Source of the DNA: a virus
DNA: 35,751 nucleotides
Virus record (IMG/VR): IMGVR_UViG_3300020430_000044
Coordinates: 1 to 35,751 of that record
Strand: one strand, 5' to 3'
The notes below the pieces were generated by a model. It made no database searches. It saw only the letters and a list, made by a program, of their open reading frames with translations, and was not told where the DNA came from. The first letter of the stretch is position 1; each line of letters opens with the position of its first letter. This document shows, piece by piece, positions 1 through 7,016 of this stretch. Made by a program: the position numbers and the translations under genes.

Positions 1-1059
1 AGGTCTTACAACAACTTCAGACAGGTTACAGAACTCACGATCGCGAAGAATGATTTCACTACACGGGTTAGTACCATACTCATGGCCTTCGGTATCGCGT
101 CTACCATTTCTTTGAGCCTGCTCAGTTGCAGATGCACGATTGAAGATACCTCTTTCACCTGACTTGGAGTCGTAAAGAGCTTTCCACTCATCCATAAACA
201 CACCAATGTCTGGCTTTTCAGTATAGCATGCAGAGTTATTCGCAAGAGCTCTTTGGCCTTCATGTTCCCACCATTGACCGGCTTTTGCGTGACGCATGCG
301 ATCGTCAGAAAGATTAGACAACGAAATCAAAGCAGAACGACGAACACCGCCTACCACAACGATTTCGGCAATCTTACATACGATATCATGAGCTTCCAAT
401 GAGCTCAGCTTACGACCTGCAGACTTCTTAAAGATCTCGACTACAAACTGAAAAAGACCATTAAGTGGTTCTGGACCAGATGCTCTACCGCCAAAAGTTT
501 TCAACGGTGCACCGGCAGGACGTACTTTCGAGAGATCCCATGTTGGAATCTGACCTGAATACAACAGGGCAATCAATTCTTTAAATGCTTTAGCCCAACC
601 CAACTTAGAGTCGGCTACTTGAATAACGGTGTCAGTAGGATAAAATTCTTCGGCGACAACAGGAAGCTTGGAAACGAATTGACGCTCCACACTAAAGCCT
701 ACACCTGTACCGTTCATAAGAATATAAAGAATTTCATCAAATGCCTGAACGCGATCAACTGCTACGTATGAACAGTTATAGCCGGCAATGTTCTCTCTTT
801 TAAGAGCTTCACCAGCTGTCATAAGACAACGCATTGACGGCATTACCTTACACTCAAGGATTGCTTCCTCAAGCTTTTTACGTAATGAAGGTTTGACTTC
901 ATAATTATGCATGTCTGCTAAGTGATCGTTAAAGAAGTCGAAGTAACGATCAATAGTTTCTCCCCACGTTTCGCGTCTTCCTTTTTCCGGAAGCCAGCGG
1001 CTATAACGTGACAAGTGAATAAACTCCTGGTACAGAGTCGGCAAATGGTTACTAGCCAT
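1..1059 (-). CDS. Adenosylcobalamin-dependent (class II) ribonucleoside-triphosphate reductase, N-terminal part
   Basis: Reduces ribonucleotides to deoxyribonucleotides using a B12 radical, feeding phage DNA synthesis in the cytoplasm. The 353 visible residues match the monomeric RTPR family (Lactobacillus type): RWLPEKGR at 21-28, a cysteine at 96 (GYNCS) matching the first redox cysteine, TFGGRASGP at 188-196, VRRSA at 239-243, and NPCSEI at 331-336 with C333 at the radical cysteine position. The ATG at 1057-1059 follows AGGAGAGATTC. The gene runs off the left edge, so the C-terminal half is not visible. It lies downstream of the holin gene with a 47-base gap. Family assignment is firm; the substrate level (tri- versus diphosphate) rests on family likeness. 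Confidence 0.9.
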   Translation of the reverse strand, partial: MASNHLPTLYQEFIHLSRYSRWLPEKGRRETWGETIDRYFDFFNDHLADMHNYEVKPSLRKKLEEAILECKVMPSMRCLMTAGEALKRENIAGYNCSYVAVDRVQAFDEILYILMNGTGVGFSVERQFVSKLPVVAEEFYPTDTVIQVADSKLGWAKAFKELIALLYSGQIPTWDLSKVRPAGAPLKTFGGRASGPEPLNGLFQFVVEIFKKSAGRKLSSLEAHDIVCKIAEIVVVGGVRRSALISLSNLSDDRMRHAKAGQWWEHEGQRALANNSACYTEKPDIGVFMDEWKALYDSKSGERGIFNRASATEQAQRNGRRDTEGHEYGTNPCSEIILRDREFCNLSEVVVRP

Positions 1060-1106
1060 GAATCTCTCCTGCTAAATGATGTATAGTTGATTAGTTGAAA
1101 TATTAT

Positions 1107-1565
1107 TTATCTTTTTCGGCTTTTCTCGATGGCCCTCGAACCGAACCAGAACGAAATAATTGCAGCAAAAATTGCTTTTGTTTCGCTGTCCCATAAGAGG
1201 TTAATTGCCTGAGCAAAGTCGGTGCCTTTTTCGATTGCTTCCATGAGAAGCGTAATCTCAATAACGCAGAATAGTCCAAAGAATGCATAGGTGATTACTG
1301 GTCTGACGGACCGTTGCAGTCCACCAATAAATCCACCTGCTTTGGTGATTGCGACATCATGTTCAATGAGGCGCTTATGTTCTTCAGCTGCTCCCATTGT
1401 TTCATACATTTTGATGTCGTGGTCGTACCCATCTTTACGAAGCTCAGCCATGAGCTTCATCTTTGCAAGTTCCTGCTTATTGTCCTGCCTTTTAGCAAAG
1501 GCGTCGGTAATAGCGGGTACTGCAGAACCTGCAAATCCTAATACGGATCCTAAAATTGATAACAT
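1107..1565 (-). CDS. Holin-like membrane protein (GTA-holin / 3TM type)
   Basis: This 152-residue protein probably forms membrane lesions for lysis. A hydrophobic N-terminus (LGSVLGFAGSAVPAI) is followed by a charged helical stretch at about 25-75. Two membrane segments follow near 88-110 (VITYAFFGLFCVIEITLL) and 125-142 (IFAAIISFWFGSRAI), with a basic tail. That layout resembles the 3TM holin family of gene transfer agents and marine phages (PF11351, from memory). Its ATG overlaps the stop of the upstream gene as TAATG. No endolysin was found in this window. A membrane protein is certain; the holin role is inferred from family resemblance. Confidence 0.7.
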   Translation of the reverse strand: MLSILGSVLGFAGSAVPAITDAFAKRQDNKQELAKMKLMAELRKDGYDHDIKMYETMGAAEEHKRLIEHDVAITKAGGFIGGLQRSVRPVITYAFFGLFCVIEITLLMEAIEKGTDFAQAINLLWDSETKAIFAAIISFWFGSRAIEKSRKR

Positions 1566-1747
1566 TATCTTTTTCCTTCGTTTCTTCGGAACATCTTTCC
1601 AATTGAATATTTGTGCCGGCCATCTTGTTTACGAATGCCCGGTGTCAGATCCACACCACCATGAGCTACAGCATTGGCAGGTGTTTCTTCCTGTTTCTTT
1701 TTATTCTGTCGAATGTACTCATTTCTGAGTTGCATAAAAGTCTTCAT
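1565..1747 (-). CDS. Small basic protein with capsid-targeting-like N-terminus
   Basis: A 60-residue, strongly basic protein that I do not recognise. It begins MKTFMQLRNEY, which resembles the T4 capsid-targeting sequence (MKTxxEFxxE type) and the tags on the block at 4311-9622: lysine 2, threonine 3, phenylalanine 4 and glutamate 10. The remainder is polar with no predicted membrane segment. It overlaps the upstream gene as ATGA and the downstream holin gene as TAATG, so it is translated within the late structural run. A small packaged internal protein is a reasonable guess but unproven. Confidence 0.6.
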   Translation of the reverse strand: MKTFMQLRNEYIRQNKKKQEETPANAVAHGGVDLTPGIRKQDGRHKYSIGKMFRRNEGKR

Positions 1748-2328
1748 CTGGTTATGTCCTCTATCGAAACGTAGATTTTTTGTTTAGTCAACTTATGATC
1801 TACTTCGAACACTGGCTCACCTAATACATAACCAACAGGCTCAGTGCCTTCATGTACCAAAACTTTTGTAGCTTCTTTTGCAATGATGTCGCCGGTTAAC
1901 GCCGAGATCATATCCTGAGTCAGTTTATATTCCCCTGGGAAAGGGTTGCCTTCATCAGTTTGGTACCATCTTTTGTTTTCTTCTGGTAAGAAAGAATCAA
2001 AATCAAAACCTGCTTCGTCAAGTGCGCGTTTTAATTGTTCATCATTCATACCGGTGTGTTCTTTTAACAAGAACAGTGCAGCAGCATAAGAAGCGAGACG
2101 TGACTTACCGAAAGGTAACTTATTCAAGATCCTTTTAATATTGAATACGAGCCTGTGGAACAAAGAGTACTCGCTCTTTTCCTCAGGTGTTTCAGGGCTA
2201 CGGATCTTTTTCCCGTTCTCATCGATTAAACCCAGTTCGTATGCCTTCATTTTATTCCAAGGCGTTACGAGAGTTTTCAGGAAACGATACGTATAGTATG
2301 TATCTGCTGCTCTTGAAATAATTCCCAT
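1744..2328 (-). CDS. Conserved T4-like marine phage protein, function unknown
   Basis: A 194-residue protein starting MGIISRAADTYYTYRFLK. I recognise it as a type widely conserved in marine T4-like phages, without knowing its function. The first 110 residues are basic and helical with a moderately hydrophobic segment (SYAAALFLL, about 79-87). The C-terminal part (about 130-194) looks like a small beta-rich domain ending in KIYVSIEDITR. Its ATG overlaps the upstream stop as TAATG, and its stop overlaps the next ATG as ATGA. Position in the late cluster suggests a structural or assembly role, which is inference only. Confidence 0.7.
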   Translation of the reverse strand: MGIISRAADTYYTYRFLKTLVTPWNKMKAYELGLIDENGKKIRSPETPEEKSEYSLFHRLVFNIKRILNKLPFGKSRLASYAAALFLLKEHTGMNDEQLKRALDEAGFDFDSFLPEENKRWYQTDEGNPFPGEYKLTQDMISALTGDIIAKEATKVLVHEGTEPVGYVLGEPVFEVDHKLTKQKIYVSIEDITR

Positions 2329-2696
2329 TAAATTCCTCTCAATACCTTCACAATCACTGGGTCAAGAGGTACATCAATATGCATGTCCTCTTTCAAATAA
2401 TTCAAATAAACAAGAAAGGTTTTCAGTGCCGGCCAATGTTGTTCTTCAACTTTGAAGAATATCATCTTGGTTGCAGCTTCAATCCCAAACACATTGTAGA
2501 TTACAATGATATGATTTAGGATCAACCTTTCTTGCAAATCGCCTGAAGTTGAGTATCTTTTAAAAAGTCTTTTAAGATACTTAAATCTCTGCATGTCATC
2601 TTGGAATTCCTCCATCGATGTACATTGGCGATTGTCATAATATCTTGACGCATATGCTGAAAAGTTAGAATTGGTGAGTTTGTCAAATAGTTGCAT
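2328..2696 (-). CDS. Conserved T4-like phage protein (DUF7207-like), function unknown
   Basis: A 122-residue, mostly alpha-helical protein. The stretch FKYLKRLFKRY followed by ERLILNHIIVIYNVFG at about 59-74 is typical of a protein family I recall from many marine T4-like phages (DUF7207, from memory). There is no signal peptide or clear membrane anchor. The ATG is preceded by GAGGATACT, a usable ribosome binding site, and it is coupled to the next gene by TAATG. The function is unknown. It sits between the acidic SAP/HeH-like protein and the MGIISR protein. Confidence 0.65.
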   Translation of the reverse strand: MQLFDKLTNSNFSAYASRYYDNRQCTSMEEFQDDMQRFKYLKRLFKRYSTSGDLQERLILNHIIVIYNVFGIEAATKMIFFKVEEQHWPALKTFLVYLNYLKEDMHIDVPLDPVIVKVLRGI

Positions 2697-2735
2697 AGTA
2701 TCCTCAGGTAAAATTACTTTACCTGATTATCTATA

Positions 2736-3068
2736 TCACTCTTCGTTCTCTTCGTTCCACTTTTCAATAGCCGCCTCGAGTTCTTCAATCAAGTCGTCTT
2801 TGTTTTTGCGTCTGTCAAGCTCAATTCCATATTCCCGGCCAAGCTCTTCGAGCTCTTTCTTTGACATGGCTTCAAGATCATAGTACTCATCTTCTTCGAG
2901 TTCTACTTCAACCGCCATAGGACCAGGAACTTCTTCAACGACTTCACCATTCCACGCTGCGATTTCTTCAGGTGTAAGTGAAGCGCCTTTCAGCTTCTCG
3001 CCTTTAGGAGAGTAATAGCCGTCGGCCTTTGCAATTGAGTCTTCTAACCAACCAGTTTTTGTTGTCAT
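2736..3068 (-). CDS. Acidic protein with HeH/SAP-like helix-extended-helix segment
   Basis: A 110-residue, very acidic protein. Residues about 68-95 (MSKKELEELGREYGIELD followed by KNKDDLIEELEAAI) have the spacing of an HeH/LEM or SAP-like helix-extended-helix motif, a fold often used to contact nucleic acid or partner proteins in phage structural proteins. The N-terminal half carries short proline/glutamate-rich stretches. The start overlaps the upstream stop (ATGA), and a 39-base gap separates it from the next gene. Motif recognition is by eye, so a plain coiled-coil segment is an alternative. Confidence 0.6.
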   Translation of the reverse strand: MTTKTGWLEDSIAKADGYYSPKGEKLKGASLTPEEIAAWNGEVVEEVPGPMAVEVELEEDEYYDLEAMSKKELEELGREYGIELDRRKNKDDLIEELEAAIEKWNEENEE

Positions 3069-3994
3069 TTTCTTACATCCTTTAAAGTTTTAGGCTTTGG
3101 TGCCTGTTTAGTTTTATCACTGCCGTCTTGCTTATCAGCATCCGGACGATCTTTAACATCAACCTTGTGCTGATCTTTTACTTTTTTGTTAGTATCAGCT
3201 GCAGCCTTTGCATTCTTGCCGTCAGTTTCCGGCTCGATCATGTCTGCCTTTGGTGAAGCAGCATGGCTCTTTTTGTCTTCGTTCATTGCTTCCTCTTTTA
3301 CATAAGGACCTTTCATGATTACACTCATTGGAGGCCTGAAGCCGTTATCACGAGCTTTGACTGCGGCTTCCATTTTGCTGCGAGCATGAATGTTACCTTC
3401 TTTTTGTTTAACGTCACGGATGTGGTATACAAACATTTGCTTGTCTTCTTTAAGATTACCCTCATCATCGTAGTCTTCGCACTTGTAGGTTTTACCAGCA
3501 AATACAAAAGTCTTGTCACCATTCTCCTTTGCTTTCTTTGCAGCATAGACAAAGTCTTTTTTGCTTTCAGCTTTTGAGATAGCTTTTCTTCTCTTATGAA
3601 GATATTCATCAGAATCGTCAACGTCGCCATCGTTATCGATATCTTTATCTTTACGATCCTTAAACTTCTTTTTCAAAGCTTTTTTATCAACCTTATCCAT
3701 ACCTTCGCCGTCATCAGACTTATCATTCGACGCATCTTCTTCTTTGGTTTTGGTCTTTGGATCATCATGTGTATAACCCATTTTTTTCATTCTCTCATGA
3801 TCTTCAGGCTTTTTAGCTTTATAACCTTTGCCTGTTTTAGGGTCGTACATCATGTGAGGTTCGAAGTCTTTTTCTTCACCTAAAGCTTTTTCAACTTCTT
3901 TGCGTGCTTCGATCATACGAACAGTATCATCATCGGCTTTTTCATGCATGCTCATGTATATCTGAGCAATACCTTTTACGTCATCTATATCCAT
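3065..3994 (-). CDS. Large charged protein with a single EF-hand-like calcium loop (possible head/core protein)
   Basis: A 309-residue, highly charged, low-complexity protein with almost no hydrophobic core. At residues 118-130 it carries a textbook EF-hand loop pattern: Asp at 118, 120, 122, 124 and 126, Gly 123, hydrophobic 125, and Asp/Glu at 129-130, followed by YLHKRRKAI. The same DxDxDGDxDxSDE-YL.KRR pattern recurs in marine T4-like phages, usually in proteins annotated as head core or hypothetical (memory). A strong AAGGAG ribosome site lies 6 bases before the ATG. It may be a scaffold or internal head protein; the only direct sequence evidence is the loop and the composition. Confidence 0.65.
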   Translation of the reverse strand: MDIDDVKGIAQIYMSMHEKADDDTVRMIEARKEVEKALGEEKDFEPHMMYDPKTGKGYKAKKPEDHERMKKMGYTHDDPKTKTKEEDASNDKSDDGEGMDKVDKKALKKKFKDRKDKDIDNDGDVDDSDEYLHKRRKAISKAESKKDFVYAAKKAKENGDKTFVFAGKTYKCEDYDDEGNLKEDKQMFVYHIRDVKQKEGNIHARSKMEAAVKARDNGFRPPMSVIMKGPYVKEEAMNEDKKSHAASPKADMIEPETDGKNAKAAADTNKKVKDQHKVDVKDRPDADKQDGSDKTKQAPKPKTLKDVRK

Positions 3995-4007
3995 GAGGTG
4001 CTCCTTT

Positions 4008-4289
4008 TTATCCCATATAGAATTGGCCAGCTACCACTGCGGTAATGGCGGTTACAAAAATCCAGAAAAACTTGTTAATAACTTGAATTGTGCGCGAGTT
4101 CTCGTCAACAGCCTTTTTAATTTCCGTCAACTGGTCCTGCATGTGGTCCATTCTTCTTCTCATTTCTTCATGATCATCATTCAATGCTTTGATCTTCTCC
4201 TCTGCGCGGGCCAGTGCGACGACAGCTTCGGCTAGTTGATCTAGCTTCATTTCAATTCTGTCTAATCTACTTGAATTTGTATCTGCCAT
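4008..4289 (-). CDS. Coiled-coil protein with C-terminal membrane anchor (XhlA-like)
   Basis: A 93-residue protein. Residues 5-65 form a long heptad coiled coil (LDRIEMKLDQLAEAV onward), and residues about 70-90 form one membrane helix (FFWIFVTAITAVVAGQFY). This layout matches XhlA-type lysis accessory proteins, which associate with a holin, and a holin-like gene lies downstream in the same run. No enzyme motif is present. The start is 13 bases below a TATAAATA late-type element, so this may be the first gene of a late transcript. The lysis role is inferred from architecture. Confidence 0.65.
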   Translation of the reverse strand: MADTNSSRLDRIEMKLDQLAEAVVALARAEEKIKALNDDHEEMRRRMDHMQDQLTEIKKAVDENSRTIQVINKFFWIFVTAITAVVAGQFYMG

Positions 4290-4302
4290 TTTACTGTACC
4301 TA

Positions 4303-4310
4303 TATTTATA
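4303..4310 (-). promoter_or_regulatory. T4-type late promoter element TATAAATA
   Basis: Read on the minus strand this is an exact TATAAATA, the T4 late promoter core. It lies in the gap between the 4311-4676 gene and the coiled-coil gene at 4289. Transcription would start near 4296 and run through the coiled-coil, EF-hand, conserved and holin genes. Its intergenic placement just ahead of a gene supports it; the octamer alone can arise by chance in AT-rich DNA. Confidence 0.55.
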
Positions 4311-4676
4311 TTAATTATCTACTTTGGCAGAACCCCGCCACTGATAGCAAGACCAATATCTTGCTTTGTACTTGGGTCCTGGATTGTCACAATTATGTCT
4401 GGCGCGAAAAGAACGACGTCGAGCTGGATCATCTCGTTTAATTTCCATATTAGGATCGCCAAACCGAACAACGACAACTTTGCCATTAGGACCCATAGTA
4501 TAAACTTTAAACTTTTTATTTGGGTTTTCGGATGTTCTGATAGGATCATTAAGCTTTACCTTCTTACCTTGGTATTCGGCTTCCGCAATTACATGATCAT
4601 ACAAACCTGTACATTCCTGACAACAATCAGGTGTTCCACAATTCGGATGCTCTAAAAACGTTTTGAACTTTTTCAT
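4311..4676 (-). CDS. Capsid-tag protein with Cys cluster and conserved viral C-terminal domain
   Basis: A 121-residue protein beginning MKKFKTFLEHP, a capsid-targeting-like tag. A cysteine cluster follows (C13, C18, C19, C22; pattern C-x4-CC-x2-C). The C-terminal half (about 45-117), with FGDPNMEIKRDDPARRRSF, ARHNCDN and ARYWSC, is a domain I recall from many phages and large DNA viruses with no known function. I chose the ATG at 4676, which lies directly after the upstream TAA (TAATATG) with GGTGG upstream. The longer frame from 4688 would overlap the previous gene and bury the tag. Cysteines in the cluster and in HNC/WSC could bind metal, which is inference. Confidence 0.7.
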   Translation of the reverse strand: MKKFKTFLEHPNCGTPDCCQECTGLYDHVIAEAEYQGKKVKLNDPIRTSENPNKKFKVYTMGPNGKVVVVRFGDPNMEIKRDDPARRRSFRARHNCDNPGPKYKARYWSCYQWRGSAKVDN

Positions 4677-4677
4677 A

Positions 4678-5028
4678 TTATCCACCAAACTCGTGTCCTG
4701 CGACTCTTCGCATTTGTTTATTAAATTCTGCCTGTGAAGGCTTTTCCCTATATAATTTAATTGAGATCTCAGGTCTTTCCTTACCTTTAATTCTCCACTT
4801 GTATCCTTTTTCTTTATGCTCAGGCTTTGTAGTCTTTACAACTCGGCGCTTGTAACCAGCTTCCCAAGTTTCTGATTTCTTTTCTTCTACTGACTCGCCT
4901 CTAGCGCTATCAAAATCTTTTTTAGTCGGTGCACCTTTAGACCCTGGCTTACGCATAGGTCTGCCTTCTTTTCTTTTTTTATGTATATTAGCCCAAAGGC
5001 CTTCGCGCAATTCTGAAAATGTTTTCAT
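4678..5028 (-). CDS. Capsid-tag basic protein (MKTFSELREGLWANIH family), function unknown
   Basis: A 116-residue basic protein. The N-terminus MKTFSELREG matches the capsid-targeting-like tag, with an L-R-E sequence suited to gp21-type protease cleavage. It is followed by ANIHKKRKEG and RKPGSKGAPT, a combination I recognise as common in marine T4-like phages. The C-terminal part (about 55-116) is charged, with YKWRIKGKERPEISIKLYRE possibly forming beta strands. It overlaps the upstream gene as ATGA. A packaged DNA-associated internal protein is possible; the biochemical function is unknown. Confidence 0.7.
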   Translation of the reverse strand: MKTFSELREGLWANIHKKRKEGRPMRKPGSKGAPTKKDFDSARGESVEEKKSETWEAGYKRRVVKTTKPEHKEKGYKWRIKGKERPEISIKLYREKPSQAEFNKQMRRVAGHEFGG

Positions 5029-5309
5029 CGCATCGACTTCACTCTTTTACGAGTGCCAAATTTTTTGGTGTCTCCTCTGTCAAGCATGCCTGCCATTCCT
5101 TTGCCAGGATCATCTTTACCGTGCGAGCCTTGAGCTCTACCCGGAGGAAGCTTCTTAATCTTACCGCCTTTAGCTAAAAAAGCTTTAACCGCATCATCGT
5201 CAGCTTTGCTTCTTTTTCTTTCTTTAACATCTTGGCCAGGAGTCATCTTCTTAGTATGCTTAGCATACTCGTCTGTGCCCATCTCATAGTATTCGCGAAA
5301 GTGTAGCAT
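5025..5309 (-). CDS. Small basic protein with tag-like N-terminus
   Basis: A 94-residue, lysine- and glycine-rich protein with no hydrophobic core, starting MLHFREYYEMG. Phenylalanine 4 and glutamate 9 fit the tag shared by its neighbours, though more loosely than the others. The basic low-complexity body (KHTKKMTPGQDVKERKRS and a basic C-terminus RKRVKSMR) suggests nucleic acid contact. It is coupled to the upstream nucleotidyltransferase gene by TAATG and to the downstream tag gene by ATGA. I do not recognise a named family. Confidence 0.6.
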   Translation of the reverse strand: MLHFREYYEMGTDEYAKHTKKMTPGQDVKERKRSKADDDAVKAFLAKGGKIKKLPPGRAQGSHGKDDPGKGMAGMLDRGDTKKFGTRKRVKSMR

Positions 5310-5566
5310 TATTTACCCCTTACTTTTGCAGCAAGGTCTTTATCTGCTTTGCCCCATGTGCCGGAAGACTTAGTGACAAATGAGTTAACTCTTGCCAGTC
5401 CCCACTGCTGAGGTGTGGTACCAGGACGGTGTCCGGTTCTCCAAGCAGCAACCCCGCGGTTGTAAACTTGTCTCAGTACGCCAAGAGGCATGCCTGATTT
5501 GTCTGCCTTTTTCTTGAGAGCAGCATCAGCTTTGCCCTCTTCCATGTGTTGTTTGAATGAGCGCAT
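5309..5566 (-). CDS. Possible internal translation product: tagged DUF5824-like domain alone
   Basis: In the same frame as the nucleotidyltransferase fusion, the ATG at 5564-5566 is preceded by GGAGAAGAC, a well-spaced Shine-Dalgarno sequence. It would give an 85-residue protein starting MRSFKQHMEEG, a better match to the capsid tag than the fusion's own N-terminus (E10 followed by G11). The domain contains AWRTGHRPGTTPQQWGLARV, a signature of the DUF5824 family of phage and large-virus proteins. An independently translated cargo protein nested in a larger one fits; alternatively the site marks an old gene fusion and is silent. Confidence 0.5.
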   Translation of the reverse strand: MRSFKQHMEEGKADAALKKKADKSGMPLGVLRQVYNRGVAAWRTGHRPGTTPQQWGLARVNSFVTKSSGTWGKADKDLAAKVRGK

Positions 5567-6637
5567 GTCTTCTCCGTACATTTGTTTGAATTTCTTTGTG
5601 TGCTTTGACGGCTTAGTCGTTGCACCTTTATCGCCAGGAGCTGGCTTATATGCGGCTGGATTGTCATCATCCATTTCTGCACCCTTCTTAAAGTGTGCAT
5701 CTCTCTTTGCTTTCGTGGACTTTGACATCTCTTTGCCTTTAGCATCTTTACCGTGATATGCTTTAGGCTGTGTACCTTTACGGTCTTTAATATCTGGATC
5801 TTGCGGGCTAGATGTTTTTTCTTCGAGCGGTTCAATCTGGTTGAGCCACATTCTAAATTTACCATTCATTTTTTCTACCAATACATAATTTGTACCAAGC
5901 TGAAGGATTGTGCCGATTTCATTTGTTTCACTGACGACAACGAGATCTCCAACTTCGTATAGGTTACCTTTAACGTATTCTTCTCTTTCCTCAGAAACCT
6001 TTTCAAGCTGAATATGCTGACGATATTCATATGATTCCTTGAGGCCCATGCCTTTACGTACGTCATTAAACAACTTTTGTCCTTCCTTAAAGCCAGAAGG
6101 CAAACCTTTAGAAAATGTTTGGAAGTCGTTATCAGATGCTGCAGCTCTCATCTTTGAAGCTGACATGCCAGTGGCACCTTCTGCATCTGGATCTCTTACG
6201 CCGGCTGATACGATGTTGATTGATTCGAAATTGTAAAAGCCGTGTCGGCCTTTTTGTTTATTGTACTTGTTTACCAGTGCTTCGTATTCGCGGACCCGAT
6301 CAGAACCGGCAACAATGTTAATGCTCTTGTAACCTTCATCATACAATGCACTGCACAGATCCATAATGGTACGGACCTTTGTGTTGATCATGATTCCACG
6401 GGCGTGCTTTGGAAACATCTTGCGCATATACTTGATCTTGTCTTTATATGTGAGGGGATTCTTTTTAGGATCGTTGGACTGAGTTGCATAGATACGATAT
6501 GCAGAACCCTTGGCGACTTTAGCCACAGCAGCCATAAGCTTTTCATGACCGATAGTCGGAGGGTTAAAGCGACCCCAGGCGATAGTAATCGCTTTGACGT
6601 CTTCAGTTACATATTGCGAAAAACTCTTAACTTGCAT
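5309..6637 (-). CDS. Capsid-tagged nucleotidyltransferase fused to a DUF5824-like C-terminal domain
   Basis: A 442-residue multidomain protein. After a tag-like N-terminus (KSFSQYVTED, 4-13), residues about 15-200 form a HIGH-type nucleotidyltransferase: GRFNPPTIGHEKLM with the HxGH-like TIGH at 28-31, and a SASKMR segment near 163 at the place of the ISSTxxR motif. The closest families are NMN adenylyltransferases and cytidylyltransferases. A short beta region follows (about 228-275), then a charged linker. The last 85 residues restart with a second tag (MRSFKQHMEEG, from 358) and carry WRTGHRPGTTPQQWGLARVN, typical of DUF5824. I chose the ATG at 6637 over a GTG at 6649, because 6637 starts nearer the tag and has AGGTGG upstream. 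Substrate unknown. Confidence 0.8.
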   Translation of the reverse strand: MQVKSFSQYVTEDVKAITIAWGRFNPPTIGHEKLMAAVAKVAKGSAYRIYATQSNDPKKNPLTYKDKIKYMRKMFPKHARGIMINTKVRTIMDLCSALYDEGYKSINIVAGSDRVREYEALVNKYNKQKGRHGFYNFESINIVSAGVRDPDAEGATGMSASKMRAAASDNDFQTFSKGLPSGFKEGQKLFNDVRKGMGLKESYEYRQHIQLEKVSEEREEYVKGNLYEVGDLVVVSETNEIGTILQLGTNYVLVEKMNGKFRMWLNQIEPLEEKTSSPQDPDIKDRKGTQPKAYHGKDAKGKEMSKSTKAKRDAHFKKGAEMDDDNPAAYKPAPGDKGATTKPSKHTKKFKQMYGEDMRSFKQHMEEGKADAALKKKADKSGMPLGVLRQVYNRGVAAWRTGHRPGTTPQQWGLARVNSFVTKSSGTWGKADKDLAAKVRGK

Positions 6638-6995
6638 TCCCTTGTCCACCTGCAGGCCGTCTTAACTTTTCTCGATCCCGCTTGCGAACTTGTGGAAGTA
6701 ATTTCTTAGCCAGTCTTTCAATTGCACCAGACTTGCGCTGGAGAATCTTTTCATAAGACTGACGTGCTGAATATGATAGATCTGTCTTGTCCTTATCCTT
6801 CAGAAGCTTCTTTAAGAAAATGTTCCGAGCTTGTTTCTTGGAACGATTCTTCAAAACTTCTGGGGACGCGATCTTTTTCATAGAACGCTTCCGGCCAAGT
6901 TGGATCTTTGCCTTATTCCTACGAAGAGCCTGCTTCAGCTTGACACGTTGCTGAATCGTAAGTGCTTCATCCATGTGTTCTTTAAACGTTAGCAT
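6627..6995 (-). CDS. Capsid-tagged highly basic protein, conserved in phages, function unknown
   Basis: A 122-residue protein with about one third Lys/Arg. The tag MLTFKEHMDEAL has F4, E10 and A11, exactly where T4 internal proteins are cut. The body (LTIQQRVKLKQALRR, KIQLGRKRSMKKIAS, KNRSKKQARN) is a helical, strongly basic family that I recall as common in T4-like marine phages. Such composition fits binding to packaged DNA. GGAAAGAAGAG precedes the ATG, and the 3' end overlaps the next gene's start by about ten bases. Confidence 0.7.
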   Translation of the reverse strand: MLTFKEHMDEALTIQQRVKLKQALRRNKAKIQLGRKRSMKKIASPEVLKNRSKKQARNIFLKKLLKDKDKTDLSYSARQSYEKILQRKSGAIERLAKKLLPQVRKRDREKLRRPAGGQGNAS

Positions 6996-7016
6996 CTCTT
7001 CTTTCCACGGTTTCCA

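Noticed and set aside
1104-1111. GATAAATA before the ribonucleotide reductase
   Set aside because: One base off the late consensus and overlapping the holin stop; reductases are normally early.
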